DNA from: a virus
Direction: 5' to 3' (one strand)
DNA: 57,559 nucleotides
IMG/VR virus record: IMGVR_UViG_3300005538_000014
Span: 1-57,559 of that record
Under the pieces are notes generated by a model. That model saw nothing but the letters and a program-made list of their open reading frames with translations, made no database searches and was not told the origin of the DNA. Shown in pieces: positions 32,801-41,034 of this stretch. Both the position numbers and the translations under genes were made by a program. How positions within the stretch are numbered: position 1 is the stretch's first letter; every line of letters begins with the position of its first letter.

Positions 32801-34306
32801 CGCCAGCACGAGAGCGGCGTTCGCTTCCATTTCTCCCATCGCCTGACCCAACACCTTTTTGGCCTCATCGATGGCTTCCCCGCGACGCCGGTTGATTTCT
32901 TGAAGCGCCACAATGTCATCGCCGGTCTCCGCTGTACCGAGTTCCATTTCGGCGGCGTGCGCCCGGAGTTCCTGTGCGCGTTTGATGGCCTCACTGGACA
33001 TCGTGGGATAGGTGTTAAGATGGAAATCTTCCATCCCTTCCGCAATTTGCTTGCATTCGGCGGGCGAAAGGTCGTTTCTGAGACGACGCGCAAGAACCTC
33101 GGCCGCTCCCGCAATCCCGAGAACGTCCACAACACTGCGATCAACGAGGGCGTGCCCGCCAGCCGCGAGCGCCAGCGCATTGATGGAATTGAACGCGCCA
33201 GCATTGATCGAGCCGGACATCGCTTTCACCGGGTCCGGGTCGTCCTTTTTTGCCTCTGCCAGAAACGCGCGAGTACTGATCGTGCGGAGATCGTTCGCGA
33301 CCTCCCCCTCTGTTGCTTTGTCGACCTCGGCGTCCTCCACCTCGATCACGTACCCCTTGGGTTCGGTTTCCGACGCCGCGATTTCCTTGCGCGCCGCTTT
33401 CGCCTTTTGCTCGGCGAGCTTGAGCTTCTTTTCCAGTTTCAGGAGTTCGAGCGCGCGCTTCGCGTCGACGAGCTTCGGCGCGAGCTTCTCATCCTGGCCC
33501 TCACGGATGGCTTCAAGGTTGCCCTTGACCAGCTTCGCAGTTTCACCGCGCGCGATGGCCGCCTTGCGTTGCTCCGGCGTGAGTTCTTTTTTCGACGCGG
33601 CCGCTTCGGCCGCGAGCGACTCCGGCGTGAGGCCCGCGTGCTCAGCGCGCTCGCGATATTCTGGCGCGAATCCGAGCGGGTTGTGCGGCCGTACCGGGTC
33701 GAGATCATCGACGGCAAGCTGTTCAGGGCTGTCGGAGAGGAGTGGAATTTCACCAAGGTCTGCTTCCGCGCGCACATCGGCGTCACCAAGCATCCGCTCG
33801 CGATTCAGGTTGACAGCCCCTTTGGCCTTTTTGACCATTTCGAGTTCGTGCGCTACGCGCAGCTTGTCGATCAGCGCCGGGTCTTTGCCGGCGACCTTGG
33901 ACTCGTCAAACTGCCATTGCTCGGGCCGCCAGCCCATCGCGCTCGCGACACCCTCCACGAACTCACTCTGAGCCTTGCGCCGTTGTTCCTGTACCTTTCG
34001 ATGCGCCTCTGCTTTTGCATCCTGCAGGCCAAGTTCGCGGTCGCGGTCGCGCTGCTTCTTGCGTGCCTCCCGCCGAGCGGCCGCGCGCTGCTTGATTGTC
34101 TCTTTGAGGTCCGACTCCTTGCGGACGCCAGTCAGCCGGAGGTGGTTCAACGCGCCTCCCGCGCCGCCGATAACTTTTGCGGAACCGTCAGGTTGATTCT
34201 GGATAAGGACAGGCTGACCCTTTGTGTCCGGGCCGTGCGGATGCACAGTAATCCACCGCTCGCCCGGAGCGAGCGCCTTGAAAACGAACACAACTGGCCG
34301 CGTCAT
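29804..34306 (-). CDS. Giant polyvalent protein with C-terminal SF2 (SNF2-like) helicase
   Basis: 1500 aa. The N-terminus (RPVVFVFKALAPGERWITVHPHGPDTKGQPVLI) is a small domain I recognise from phage large polyvalent proteins. Residues about 1-1000 are long charged helical repeats. From about 1010 follow SF2 motifs: Walker A GTGSGKT, DEGH (about 1142), SADP (motif III) and QRNGRVDRIGQ (motif VI, about 1432). This is a DNA-stimulated ATPase likely carried in the virion or made early to counter host DNA-targeting defences. A related domain is in the 2006-aa gene upstream. Preceded by a leaderless promoter element. Confidence 0.75.
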   Translation of the reverse strand: MTRPVVFVFKALAPGERWITVHPHGPDTKGQPVLIQNQPDGSAKVIGGAGGALNHLRLTGVRKESDLKETIKQRAAARREARKKQRDRDRELGLQDAKAEAHRKVQEQRRKAQSEFVEGVASAMGWRPEQWQFDESKVAGKDPALIDKLRVAHELEMVKKAKGAVNLNRERMLGDADVRAEADLGEIPLLSDSPEQLAVDDLDPVRPHNPLGFAPEYRERAEHAGLTPESLAAEAAASKKELTPEQRKAAIARGETAKLVKGNLEAIREGQDEKLAPKLVDAKRALELLKLEKKLKLAEQKAKAARKEIAASETEPKGYVIEVEDAEVDKATEGEVANDLRTISTRAFLAEAKKDDPDPVKAMSGSINAGAFNSINALALAAGGHALVDRSVVDVLGIAGAAEVLARRLRNDLSPAECKQIAEGMEDFHLNTYPTMSSEAIKRAQELRAHAAEMELGTAETGDDIVALQEINRRRGEAIDEAKKVLGQAMGEMEANAALVLAMQGGKSDKPLQVSLGHATVEEAIRQCRAIGLQRGDYSIDAAGGNRVLTVTPEGMDRLAEPVSRADLGQVKRNLEIINGKYDEENWVPPGVAARPDLTLHPEPGVAAQFAEPFKPGDDLAQSITEYAGARAADGDAAADIIADLQAADTIQKTGRPEEYLDALNKILPLWDEGGKMVPPERLQPALDKMADDFVRSRYGEERTPIQRQSFEINETSTEALHRALASEPAGVAAYKPIGELSPQDQAGLRQFFAEHVARESADMRAMREELDKLKSAQPERKVEDMFGEMVDNPEWSAWRNRKDDLSAQINAATLSWPKYVEAMHGPVNAYAAVQDLVRSRVSGEFAKAYNTLNPKAPLKTGRVSIRNNLNHLDAVDPKAREARLAKERAMVDRLRNRTSGKYAPGSVRHKLDAARAQEAGFDAAQMGFFATSDAANEARPLEADERVTIGHEAENKIAAMMPVVGRNFRPGEPVKLITPEFSGGKNAARQRAIKYIEANKRAVLSFGTGSGKTLIGMAGFTNLKEKGKAKRGLFLVPSIVQGQYNGDALRFLKPGTYKWHARPGASREERIAAYKDQSNDFSVMTHQAFRDDMVHLGAKQAGLSEHDMAAKLAAMSREERKLWLRGVMRAEGINYDYLNVDEGHNTLNRAGKEDSELANVIDALSDTTPYYVNASADPVKNDASEAFSLLQKMDPARYTDRDAFMRRYGPDTIAARDGLRRELARFQYPSKIDPDITATRSEHKVELSDEQKAALADVEKTVANIRLARMRGEVDVPGLKKLNPAGFEGVPAEEHERVAKELQKSLGITKDAAIRNIINNGGAKVDAIAKLVAERPGKPAVIFAHSLDAVEQIAKRLANDGHSVVSITGKDGSKAKAHKGQMFNPDAGAAKADYLVASDAAATGLNAQRGQYVINTDTPDTAKTHAQRNGRVDRIGQKHDVELIDLVANHPDEDRARRRLRDKYALRDLMTTPMESLDDTGLAYFLRKRSVEHEQAGAT

Positions 34307-34328
34307 GCGGTCAACGTACCGTCACGCG
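34307..34328 (-). promoter_or_regulatory. GTGACG-type late promoter of the 1500-aa gene
   Basis: Minus strand: GACGCGTGACG ends 13 bases before the ATG; -10-like TACGTT, then GACCGC and ATG. The element lies between the stop of the small gene 34329-34700 and this start. Confidence 0.65.
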
Positions 34329-34700
34329 TCAGCCGTCAATGTCTGGATCGAGCAGCATGAACCAATCGCCATCCGAGTCCGTCACATCGTTGCGACCCAT
34401 GTTGAACGTCGCGTTTTGGAGGTACTCAGTGGCCGCAGCCCTAAGCATACTTTCACCGGACGCGCTGATTTCCGCAGGGATGCGCGCGCTCACGGACGGA
34501 TCGTCGAAATCCCGCAGGATCGGCATTTGATGCTCATCGTAGAACCGCTTGAGCAGCCGCTTGACGAAAAACCAGTATTGGCCGAACAGACGATAGCGTT
34601 GCGGATCCTCAGAGAGGAGTTCGCGGACGTTCTTCGCAAACTCGCGCGCGTCAATCGGCTCAGGCGGCGAGTCGTTCATCGGATTCGTTGTCGTTTCCAT
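34329..34700 (-). CDS. Small hypothetical protein encoded between the two giant helicases
   Basis: 123 aa. The start overlaps the end of the 2006-aa gene by about 40 bases; an alternative ATG at 34679 would shorten it by seven residues. The central part (REFAKNVRELLSEDPQRYRLFGQYWFFVKRLLKRFYDE) is helical with many aromatic and charged residues. The C-terminus (ATEYLQNATFNMGRNDVTDSDGDWFML) is compact. I have seen similar small proteins next to large DarB-like genes, but no function is known to me. Confidence 0.6.
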   Translation of the reverse strand: METTTNPMNDSPPEPIDAREFAKNVRELLSEDPQRYRLFGQYWFFVKRLLKRFYDEHQMPILRDFDDPSVSARIPAEISASGESMLRAAATEYLQNATFNMGRNDVTDSDGDWFMLLDPDIDG

Positions 34701-37700
34701 CTTCTTCGTCCGTCGCGTCCGACTCGGCGTACTCTTTGACCGTCATGGCCGCCCTGTCGGCATTTTCATGTTTCATGTTCTCGTAGATCGAGCCAACGCG
34801 CGCACGCGCGATCTCGGGATGCTTCGCCGCGAGGTGTGCGATGGCAGACAGCACTTTGGGCGTCGGCGGCATCGAGAGCAGCGTACGAACCGCCTCTTGC
34901 GGATCGTTACTGGACGCCAGCATGGCCGCGGACAAATCGTGGTGCCCGGCCGAGTGCGACAGCATCGAAAGCGCCTCGCGCACCGTCATTTTTTCACCCT
35001 GCTTGATGCGGGTGTTATATGACCAGCTTCCGCCATAATAGCTGTACGACTTTTCATGGAACGAGCCGGAGAACATCTGTGCCGGATATTTCGGCTGCGT
35101 CGAGGCCCACCCCGTGCCGCCGCGCTGTGGAATCACGCTCGCCAGCGGCGCGTCGAGCTTGCCCTCGCGCTTCGCGTGCGCCCACAGGATGGCGAGACCT
35201 TTCTTGCTCCATCGCGGAACGCCGTCGTACCCAACCTCAACGGTGGGGACCACGGCCGAGATTGCTTCCGGCAGTGACTTGGCATGGCGCGCGGCCGCAT
35301 TCTGCGCGGCCTCAAATTGCGACTCCGCCTCTTTCTCGAATGTCGAGCCGAACACCGCCCGGCCAGCGTCAAGCCAGCGGTTGGACGACGCGCCGTACTC
35401 GCCAGGATACTTGGCTTTGAGCCGCGGCGTCTCGTTACGGCCGCGCTTGCCGCGCCGTCCATAGTCCGGCGTCGACTCAACCGCGAAATCCTTGGCGCGC
35501 TCATCGGCGATGAACGCAGCAATGGCCGCTTTCTTGTTCGCTTCGCTCGGCAGCATGAAATCATGCGTGTCGAGCATTTCCTTCGCCTCATAGCCGTTCG
35601 CGATAACGGCCGCGCCGCCGCCTTTCGGCACCAGAGGCAGTTTGTTCGCGCTCCAACGGTACGCTTTCAGGCCCTCTTTCAGGCGCGCTTGCAGAGAGTC
35701 ATAGTGCTTCTCCACGACCGACTCAGGGAGACGGCTGACCTCTTCCATCGTGGCGGCCTCGTCGACCTCGTTCTCCGCCTCGGCAGCAGCCTTGCGCTCG
35801 AACTCCTTTTTCTCTTCCTCTTCGTTGTAGTGGAAGGTTTTGGCATGAGCGAGTGTAGCCAGCTCGAACGGAATCGAGTTCCCCGTGTCGCCGTACGGCC
35901 GCGCAATGACCGGCGACTCCGAGTCTCCTGGATGGACGACCTTGATCACCCACTTGCCAGCGGCGTCATGCCCTTCGGGAATCTCGAAGCCGACGCCACG
36001 CTCCAAGGCAGCGCCAGTATGCGGATGCACAATGACGGGAGTGGTCGCGTCGAGGGCGTGCTTCGCGGTGAAATGCGGGTTGTTTTGCAGCGACTCTCGG
36101 GTGCGATCGATCTGGACCGCCAGCTTCTTGGCGCTGATCGTGTCCTTGTTTTTGAGCGCCGCGTAGCTCTGCTTCTTCTTTTGCAGCTTCACGAACTCGG
36201 CCGCAGCGTTTTCGCGTTGCTCGGCCTCGTACCGTTGAAGCGCGGCCGTCTTATCGGACTCGAACCGTGCGCGCGCCTCATCAGGATTGGTCGCGAGCAT
36301 GATCATCATTTCGTCGCGGGAAGGCTTGCCGCGTTCGAGGTTCTCGATGCGGTCGCCACCGTTCCAGAGCATGTCCTGCCAATCTTTCTTGGCCGAAACG
36401 GTCTGGTAGTAATAGCCGTCGAAGCTGCCCTTCGCGAGATAGGTGTGGATGCGGACCGCCTCCTTGAGGTTGCCTTGACGAAGACCGCGGCCGTTGCGTT
36501 GCTGAATCGCTGCCGGCGTCCATGGCAAGTCCATGTGGTGGATGTCCGTTGTGCCCTTTTGGAGGTTGACGCCCTCGCCCATCGTAGGAGTGTTGCCGAT
36601 GACGACCTTGATCTTGCCCGCGTTGAAATCGTCGCAAATGTTCTGCCGCTTGGCCGCAGATGGCGCGACTTGCGCGTTGATAATCGCAATCTGTTCTGCC
36701 GGAATGCCGCCCTTGATCAGTGCATCGCGCAGCTTGTCGTGAACCGCGAGGTCTTCCGCAAAGACCACCTGGCCGCCATCCTTTGCACCATTGACGATTT
36801 CTGTCACCGCGGCGTCGTACTTGGGAGAGATCGCGCCCTTGTATTTCTCCCCGTCATACATTTCGAGGTCCATCGCCGCGTTCATCATGCGGCGAATGAC
36901 GGAGAAGATGTGCTCCTCGCCTTTCGCGTCCCGCTTGCCAGCCGCTTCGCGCGCCTCTTCGCGCAACTGTTCGTAAACCGCTTGCTGTTGTGGCGTCATG
37001 TCGACGAGGTGCATGCGCTCATCGCGCTTCGGCAACACCAGCCCGACATCTTCCGCCGTCTTGCGGTCGATGTACTGGCGCATGATGTCGCGCAACTCAT
37101 CCATATTCTTGAAGCCAACCGTGACAAGACGGCGATAGATTCCGCCGTCAATCCCGAGCACGTTTTCCTCGCGGAACTCGCAGAAGCGGTCGAGGAACTC
37201 TTCGCTGTTGCGGATGCCAATTTTCTCGAATGCTTCCGGCGCTACATGGTGCAACATCGAGTAGACTTCGAGCGGGCTGTTTTTCGTCGGCGTCGCGGTC
37301 AGGAGATAGACATTGTTACCACCTTGCTGCGAGCGCACCCACTTGGCCTTGAAATCCATGTCGAGCGCGCGCTTGGACAGCCCGGAGCCGCCAAGGAACA
37401 GTGGCGATTGGCCGAACCTATCGCGAGCCTCGAAGAGGTTTTTATACGCATGCGCTTCGTCGACCATAAGCATGTCGACGCCGAGTTCGTTGAAATAGAT
37501 TGCGTCCGTACGCCTCTGGAAATCGCGCTTCGCGACAGATTGCGCGTGCTGCTCTTCCATCTTCTTTTCGAGCTTGGTACGCGCTTCCCAATCGCCGTGG
37601 TCGGCGCGGCGCTGCAATGCCTCTTCTTTTTCGGCGTTCAGCGACGCCTTGCGCTGCGCCCAAAAATCTTCCGCCGCGTACTGTGCCTTGATCGCAGGAT

Positions 37701-40680
37701 CGAGGTCGACGTCATTCAACGATTCGCGGCTGACAATGATGAAATCATAATCGTTCTGTGTGATGTCGTGCCATTTGCGGTTCCGCTCCGCGGCCGAGTC
37801 GTCCTTGCCTACCAGCTTCCCGCTTGCGTCGCGCGAGAACGTCGAGCCGATGGTCATGACCGAACAGCCAGGGAACCACGCTTGCGCTTCTGCCAGCCAG
37901 TTTGCGAGAACCGACTTTGGCACGCTGATAATCGGACGCTTCGCAATGCCAGAGGCTTTCGCGAGCCGTACAATGATCAAGCCGCGCGGAGTCTTGCCGA
38001 GGCCAACGTCCGCGGCGATGATACCCTTCTGCGCGTCAAGCGCCCACCGCACGCCTTCGTACTGGTATCCGTTCAGCTTGCGGTCGTCGGACAGGCCGGG
38101 AATCTCAATCGGCTCTTGGGAGTGAACCTTGTTGCGCCAGCCGCGGAATTTGCGATTGTAGAGGTTCTCCACCTCATCGCGGTATTTCGAGCCGCAGAGC
38201 CACGCGTGGAACTCCTCATTCCACTTGTTGACCTTCGGCCAATCCTCCTGCTTCACGCCGCGGCGGTTCAGGTATTTGTCCAGAAGATCAGAATTGAAAT
38301 CGCCGCCGTTGACGAGGAAGATTCCCTTCTCGAATTTCAGCGTGAGCGGCGGCCGGTCCGCGCGCCACGAGTCGCCGTTCGCGATCTTCTCGGCTCGCCG
38401 CTCGTTGAAGAATGCCGCGACGATATTGAGCGGAATGAAGCCGCTCGCCAGCGTGAAATCGACATCATCAAGCCCGCGCGGGTCGATAGCAGCTTCGAGC
38501 GCGCTCTTCTGCTTTTCGAGCTTCGCGCGATCTTCCGGTTTGAGTTCCGTGCCAGCCAGCGCGGCCGTGATCAGGTCGAATTTCGGCCAGAGGTTTCCGG
38601 TAAGGTACGTGTCCATCGTGGTCCACGTACCGTCAGGATTCATCGCAAAGTTCTGCGACGCGTAGAGGTGGTCAAGCGCCTGTTCGGCGTCGCCGCCAGA
38701 CCACGAGGCCGCTACTTGTTCCGGGGTGAAAGTGCCGAACTTTACCGCAAGGTGCTGCGCGGCTGCATCGAATGTGGATTCCAACTCGCGCGGCTTTACA
38801 CCGAGCACGGTATCCGAAAGCGTGCCATCCGGCTTCACAGCGCCGATGAGCCGGAAAAGCTGCTTGTCCGACTGTGCAGCAATCATAAGGTTCGGATTTT
38901 TCGACGGCACGCCGTACTGTTCGACGTAGGCTTTCACGCGGGCGGCGAGGTCCGGCACCTCTTTACCCTGCATCGCCAATTCGATGAGCGGCGCGAGTTC
39001 CTGTGCCGAGGTAATGCCTTGCGACTGCATCACCTCATCGAGGCGGTGCCAGCGGAGCGGGTTGCCCTCCAAGATGTACGTGACGCCATCGACAACCTTG
39101 GTATCGCCTCGCTCAGCGTGGTCGTACGGGCGTCGCAGGCTCGCGGCCTTCACCTTGGCCTGCATCTTTTCATCGCCGCCAACGGCGTTCAGGATGTCGA
39201 CGAGGCTGAAATCGCGATAGCCTGGCGTCTCCGGTTTGAACGCCGCGATTGCTTCCGGCACGCCGTCCATGGAGCCTTCAACGGTGATGTCGTTGCCCAT
39301 CCCGGCTTTCGCGCGCCAGCCCTCGGTCATGGTGCCAAGGATGTTCTTTGCGCCGCGGCCATAGAAATATGAACCGGACAGATACTCGTCGTCCCACACG
39401 CCGAGCTTTTGCAGCACGTCCCGCGGCACCACCATGAGCGCCTGTGCCACGTCCTCTGGACGCTTTTTGAAGAACACGAGGTCTGTGACGACTTGCGTGT
39501 GTGAGTGCTTGAACGCCGTGTTCGGCATGCGGATCGCGCCGACGAAATCGGCTTTGCGGAGGAGCCGCTCGCGCAGGGCACGATTGTTCTTGCCGTCGAG
39601 GACGCCGGTCGGAACGATCATCGCGACCATGCCTCCCGGCTTGGTCTTATCGATGGCGGTGTCCAGAAAGTACCCTTCCGCATTCGGAAGGTTCGGTTTG
39701 TCCTCTTTGATCAAAGCGCCACGGAGGCCGAACGGCGCGTTGCCAATTACCGCATCGAATTGTCGCGTGTCGCGGATCGCGAAATCTTCAAGGCTCTCGC
39801 TCTGGATTTCATCGCTCGGGTGCAGAATGGCCGCGATTTCAGAACTGACCGGATCAATTTCGACACCAACGGCATGCACGCCGGCTGGCTTCGTCGCCAA
39901 GAACACTCCCGTCGCACAACTCGGCTCCAAGATTTCCGCGCCCTCGGGAAGGCCCGCATTGCGAAGCACGTACCAGGCCGCGGCCGCGACCTTTGGATCG
40001 GTGTAGAACTCGTTGAGGCTGTCACCGCAGCCACCGTTGCCGCTGTACTGCGACAACTGCCGACGAACTTGCGCGGTGAACTCTTGATGGTTTCGCAGGA
40101 TCCCGATGCACTTGTCATTGATCTCGCGTCGCTTCGATTCTGTCGTGCCAGCGGGCACGCCCCACGCTGGCACGTCCGCAGGATTAAACGGTTCGTTGAA
40201 ATCGATGGCAGCGAGAACATCGCGCGCGTACTTGGCCGCGACAGGAGACGCCGACGAATTACCGATCATTCCCGGCCGCGGCGGGTTTTCGTGCGCCTCG
40301 ATCGCCTCCTTGAGCGACTCCTTGTCGCCATCCTTGCCAAGTTGCTCAATGAGCGCGAGTTCGGATTGGAGAGGCTCGGCCGTAACTGGCTTGCCGTTGT
40401 GCGGATTCTTCGGGCGCTCTGGAATTTTGCGCTTTGGCTCTTTCTTCTCCGGCGCGGCGGCGGCCGGACGCGAGAACAGGTCCGGCTCCTCTTTCTTTGC
40501 GCGCTTCTCCGGCGCTGGCTCGGGCTTTGCTACCGGCTTCGGCTTCGCTGGCTCTTGCGGGCGCACGCGACGAATGCCGAACGTGGGCTTGCGAACGACG
40601 CCCTCTCGCGTGGTGGAACCGGCGATTGGGACGAGTTTTTCAAAGAGGCCGATCTGCTCGGCTTTCAGGACGATCAGCAT
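34660..40680 (-). CDS. DarB-like giant antirestriction protein: N6-methyltransferase plus SNF2-like helicase
   Basis: 2006 aa. N-terminal domain (MLIVLKAEQIGLFEKLVPIAG) of the polyvalent-protein type, then a disordered Pro/Lys region. An adenine methyltransferase follows with motif I EPSCATGVFLA (about 251-262) and a variant motif IV GNAPFG (313-318; usual form N-P-P-F/Y). An SF2 helicase occupies about 870-1450: GLGKT (about 890), DEAH (about 1074) and QRNGRGLRQGN (about 1395). The combination matches phage P1 DarB, an injected antirestriction protein. A C-terminal low-complexity part follows. Starts 13 bases after its promoter element. Confidence 0.82.
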   Translation of the reverse strand: MLIVLKAEQIGLFEKLVPIAGSTTREGVVRKPTFGIRRVRPQEPAKPKPVAKPEPAPEKRAKKEEPDLFSRPAAAAPEKKEPKRKIPERPKNPHNGKPVTAEPLQSELALIEQLGKDGDKESLKEAIEAHENPPRPGMIGNSSASPVAAKYARDVLAAIDFNEPFNPADVPAWGVPAGTTESKRREINDKCIGILRNHQEFTAQVRRQLSQYSGNGGCGDSLNEFYTDPKVAAAAWYVLRNAGLPEGAEILEPSCATGVFLATKPAGVHAVGVEIDPVSSEIAAILHPSDEIQSESLEDFAIRDTRQFDAVIGNAPFGLRGALIKEDKPNLPNAEGYFLDTAIDKTKPGGMVAMIVPTGVLDGKNNRALRERLLRKADFVGAIRMPNTAFKHSHTQVVTDLVFFKKRPEDVAQALMVVPRDVLQKLGVWDDEYLSGSYFYGRGAKNILGTMTEGWRAKAGMGNDITVEGSMDGVPEAIAAFKPETPGYRDFSLVDILNAVGGDEKMQAKVKAASLRRPYDHAERGDTKVVDGVTYILEGNPLRWHRLDEVMQSQGITSAQELAPLIELAMQGKEVPDLAARVKAYVEQYGVPSKNPNLMIAAQSDKQLFRLIGAVKPDGTLSDTVLGVKPRELESTFDAAAQHLAVKFGTFTPEQVAASWSGGDAEQALDHLYASQNFAMNPDGTWTTMDTYLTGNLWPKFDLITAALAGTELKPEDRAKLEKQKSALEAAIDPRGLDDVDFTLASGFIPLNIVAAFFNERRAEKIANGDSWRADRPPLTLKFEKGIFLVNGGDFNSDLLDKYLNRRGVKQEDWPKVNKWNEEFHAWLCGSKYRDEVENLYNRKFRGWRNKVHSQEPIEIPGLSDDRKLNGYQYEGVRWALDAQKGIIAADVGLGKTPRGLIIVRLAKASGIAKRPIISVPKSVLANWLAEAQAWFPGCSVMTIGSTFSRDASGKLVGKDDSAAERNRKWHDITQNDYDFIIVSRESLNDVDLDPAIKAQYAAEDFWAQRKASLNAEKEEALQRRADHGDWEARTKLEKKMEEQHAQSVAKRDFQRRTDAIYFNELGVDMLMVDEAHAYKNLFEARDRFGQSPLFLGGSGLSKRALDMDFKAKWVRSQQGGNNVYLLTATPTKNSPLEVYSMLHHVAPEAFEKIGIRNSEEFLDRFCEFREENVLGIDGGIYRRLVTVGFKNMDELRDIMRQYIDRKTAEDVGLVLPKRDERMHLVDMTPQQQAVYEQLREEAREAAGKRDAKGEEHIFSVIRRMMNAAMDLEMYDGEKYKGAISPKYDAAVTEIVNGAKDGGQVVFAEDLAVHDKLRDALIKGGIPAEQIAIINAQVAPSAAKRQNICDDFNAGKIKVVIGNTPTMGEGVNLQKGTTDIHHMDLPWTPAAIQQRNGRGLRQGNLKEAVRIHTYLAKGSFDGYYYQTVSAKKDWQDMLWNGGDRIENLERGKPSRDEMMIMLATNPDEARARFESDKTAALQRYEAEQRENAAAEFVKLQKKKQSYAALKNKDTISAKKLAVQIDRTRESLQNNPHFTAKHALDATTPVIVHPHTGAALERGVGFEIPEGHDAAGKWVIKVVHPGDSESPVIARPYGDTGNSIPFELATLAHAKTFHYNEEEEKKEFERKAAAEAENEVDEAATMEEVSRLPESVVEKHYDSLQARLKEGLKAYRWSANKLPLVPKGGGAAVIANGYEAKEMLDTHDFMLPSEANKKAAIAAFIADERAKDFAVESTPDYGRRGKRGRNETPRLKAKYPGEYGASSNRWLDAGRAVFGSTFEKEAESQFEAAQNAAARHAKSLPEAISAVVPTVEVGYDGVPRWSKKGLAILWAHAKREGKLDAPLASVIPQRGGTGWASTQPKYPAQMFSGSFHEKSYSYYGGSWSYNTRIKQGEKMTVREALSMLSHSAGHHDLSAAMLASSNDPQEAVRTLLSMPPTPKVLSAIAHLAAKHPEIARARVGSIYENMKHENADRAAMTVKEYAESDATDEEDGNDNESDERLAA

Positions 40681-40702
40681 GACGCGACTATCCCGTCACG
40701 TC
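40681..40702 (-). promoter_or_regulatory. GTGACG-type late promoter of the DarB-like gene
   Basis: Minus strand: GACGTGACG ends 13 bases before ATG; -10-like GATAGT (G in first position), then CGCGTC and ATG. The next gene upstream ends 46 bases before the ATG. Confidence 0.62.
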
Positions 40703-40726
40703 ATGCCGATAGCCTTACCGTTCTTC

Positions 40727-40966
40727 TTACTTTTTCGGGGCTGGCTTCTGCGATGCGGCGTACTGCCGATTGATTTCCCCGACAATTTCGTTGGCGTCGC
40801 GGGCCGACAGCGCCGTGCTGTTCTGGACCGAGCGAACGACGCCAACCCAATCCTGCACTGGCAGGGTAACCGTCAGTGTGGGCGGAGGAGGCGGCGTCGT
40901 AGGAGCGTCGGCCAGGGCTGGCACGGCCAGCGATGCGAGCACAACAAATGCAAGAAACGACCTCAT
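40727..40966 (-). CDS. Small secreted (periplasmic) protein
   Basis: 79 aa. MRSFLAFVVLASLAVPALADAP is a Sec signal peptide with cleavage after ALA. The mature part (about 60 aa) begins Pro-rich, followed by TVTLPVQDWVGVVRSVQNSTALSARDANEIVGEINRQYA. An AAGGAAAG site precedes the ATG. It is encoded directly downstream of the 1338-aa fibre, which also has a signal peptide. Both may act in the host envelope. No family is recognised; a fibre chaperone or envelope modifier are possibilities only. Confidence 0.65.
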   Translation of the reverse strand: MRSFLAFVVLASLAVPALADAPTTPPPPPTLTVTLPVQDWVGVVRSVQNSTALSARDANEIVGEINRQYAASQKPAPKK

Positions 40967-41034
40967 TGCGTGGCACTTTCCTTTTCGATTGAGCGTCCCA
41001 TTTACGCCACCCCCCTGCCGACAGCCTGACTGTT

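Noticed and set aside
35284-39372. A 1362-aa plus-strand open frame opposite the DarB-like gene, and similar long frames at 32255-34360, 13053-14636 and 15603-17075
   Set aside because: They mirror well-supported minus-strand genes in high-GC DNA, have Arg/Val/Asp-rich shadow composition and no family motifs or ribosome sites.
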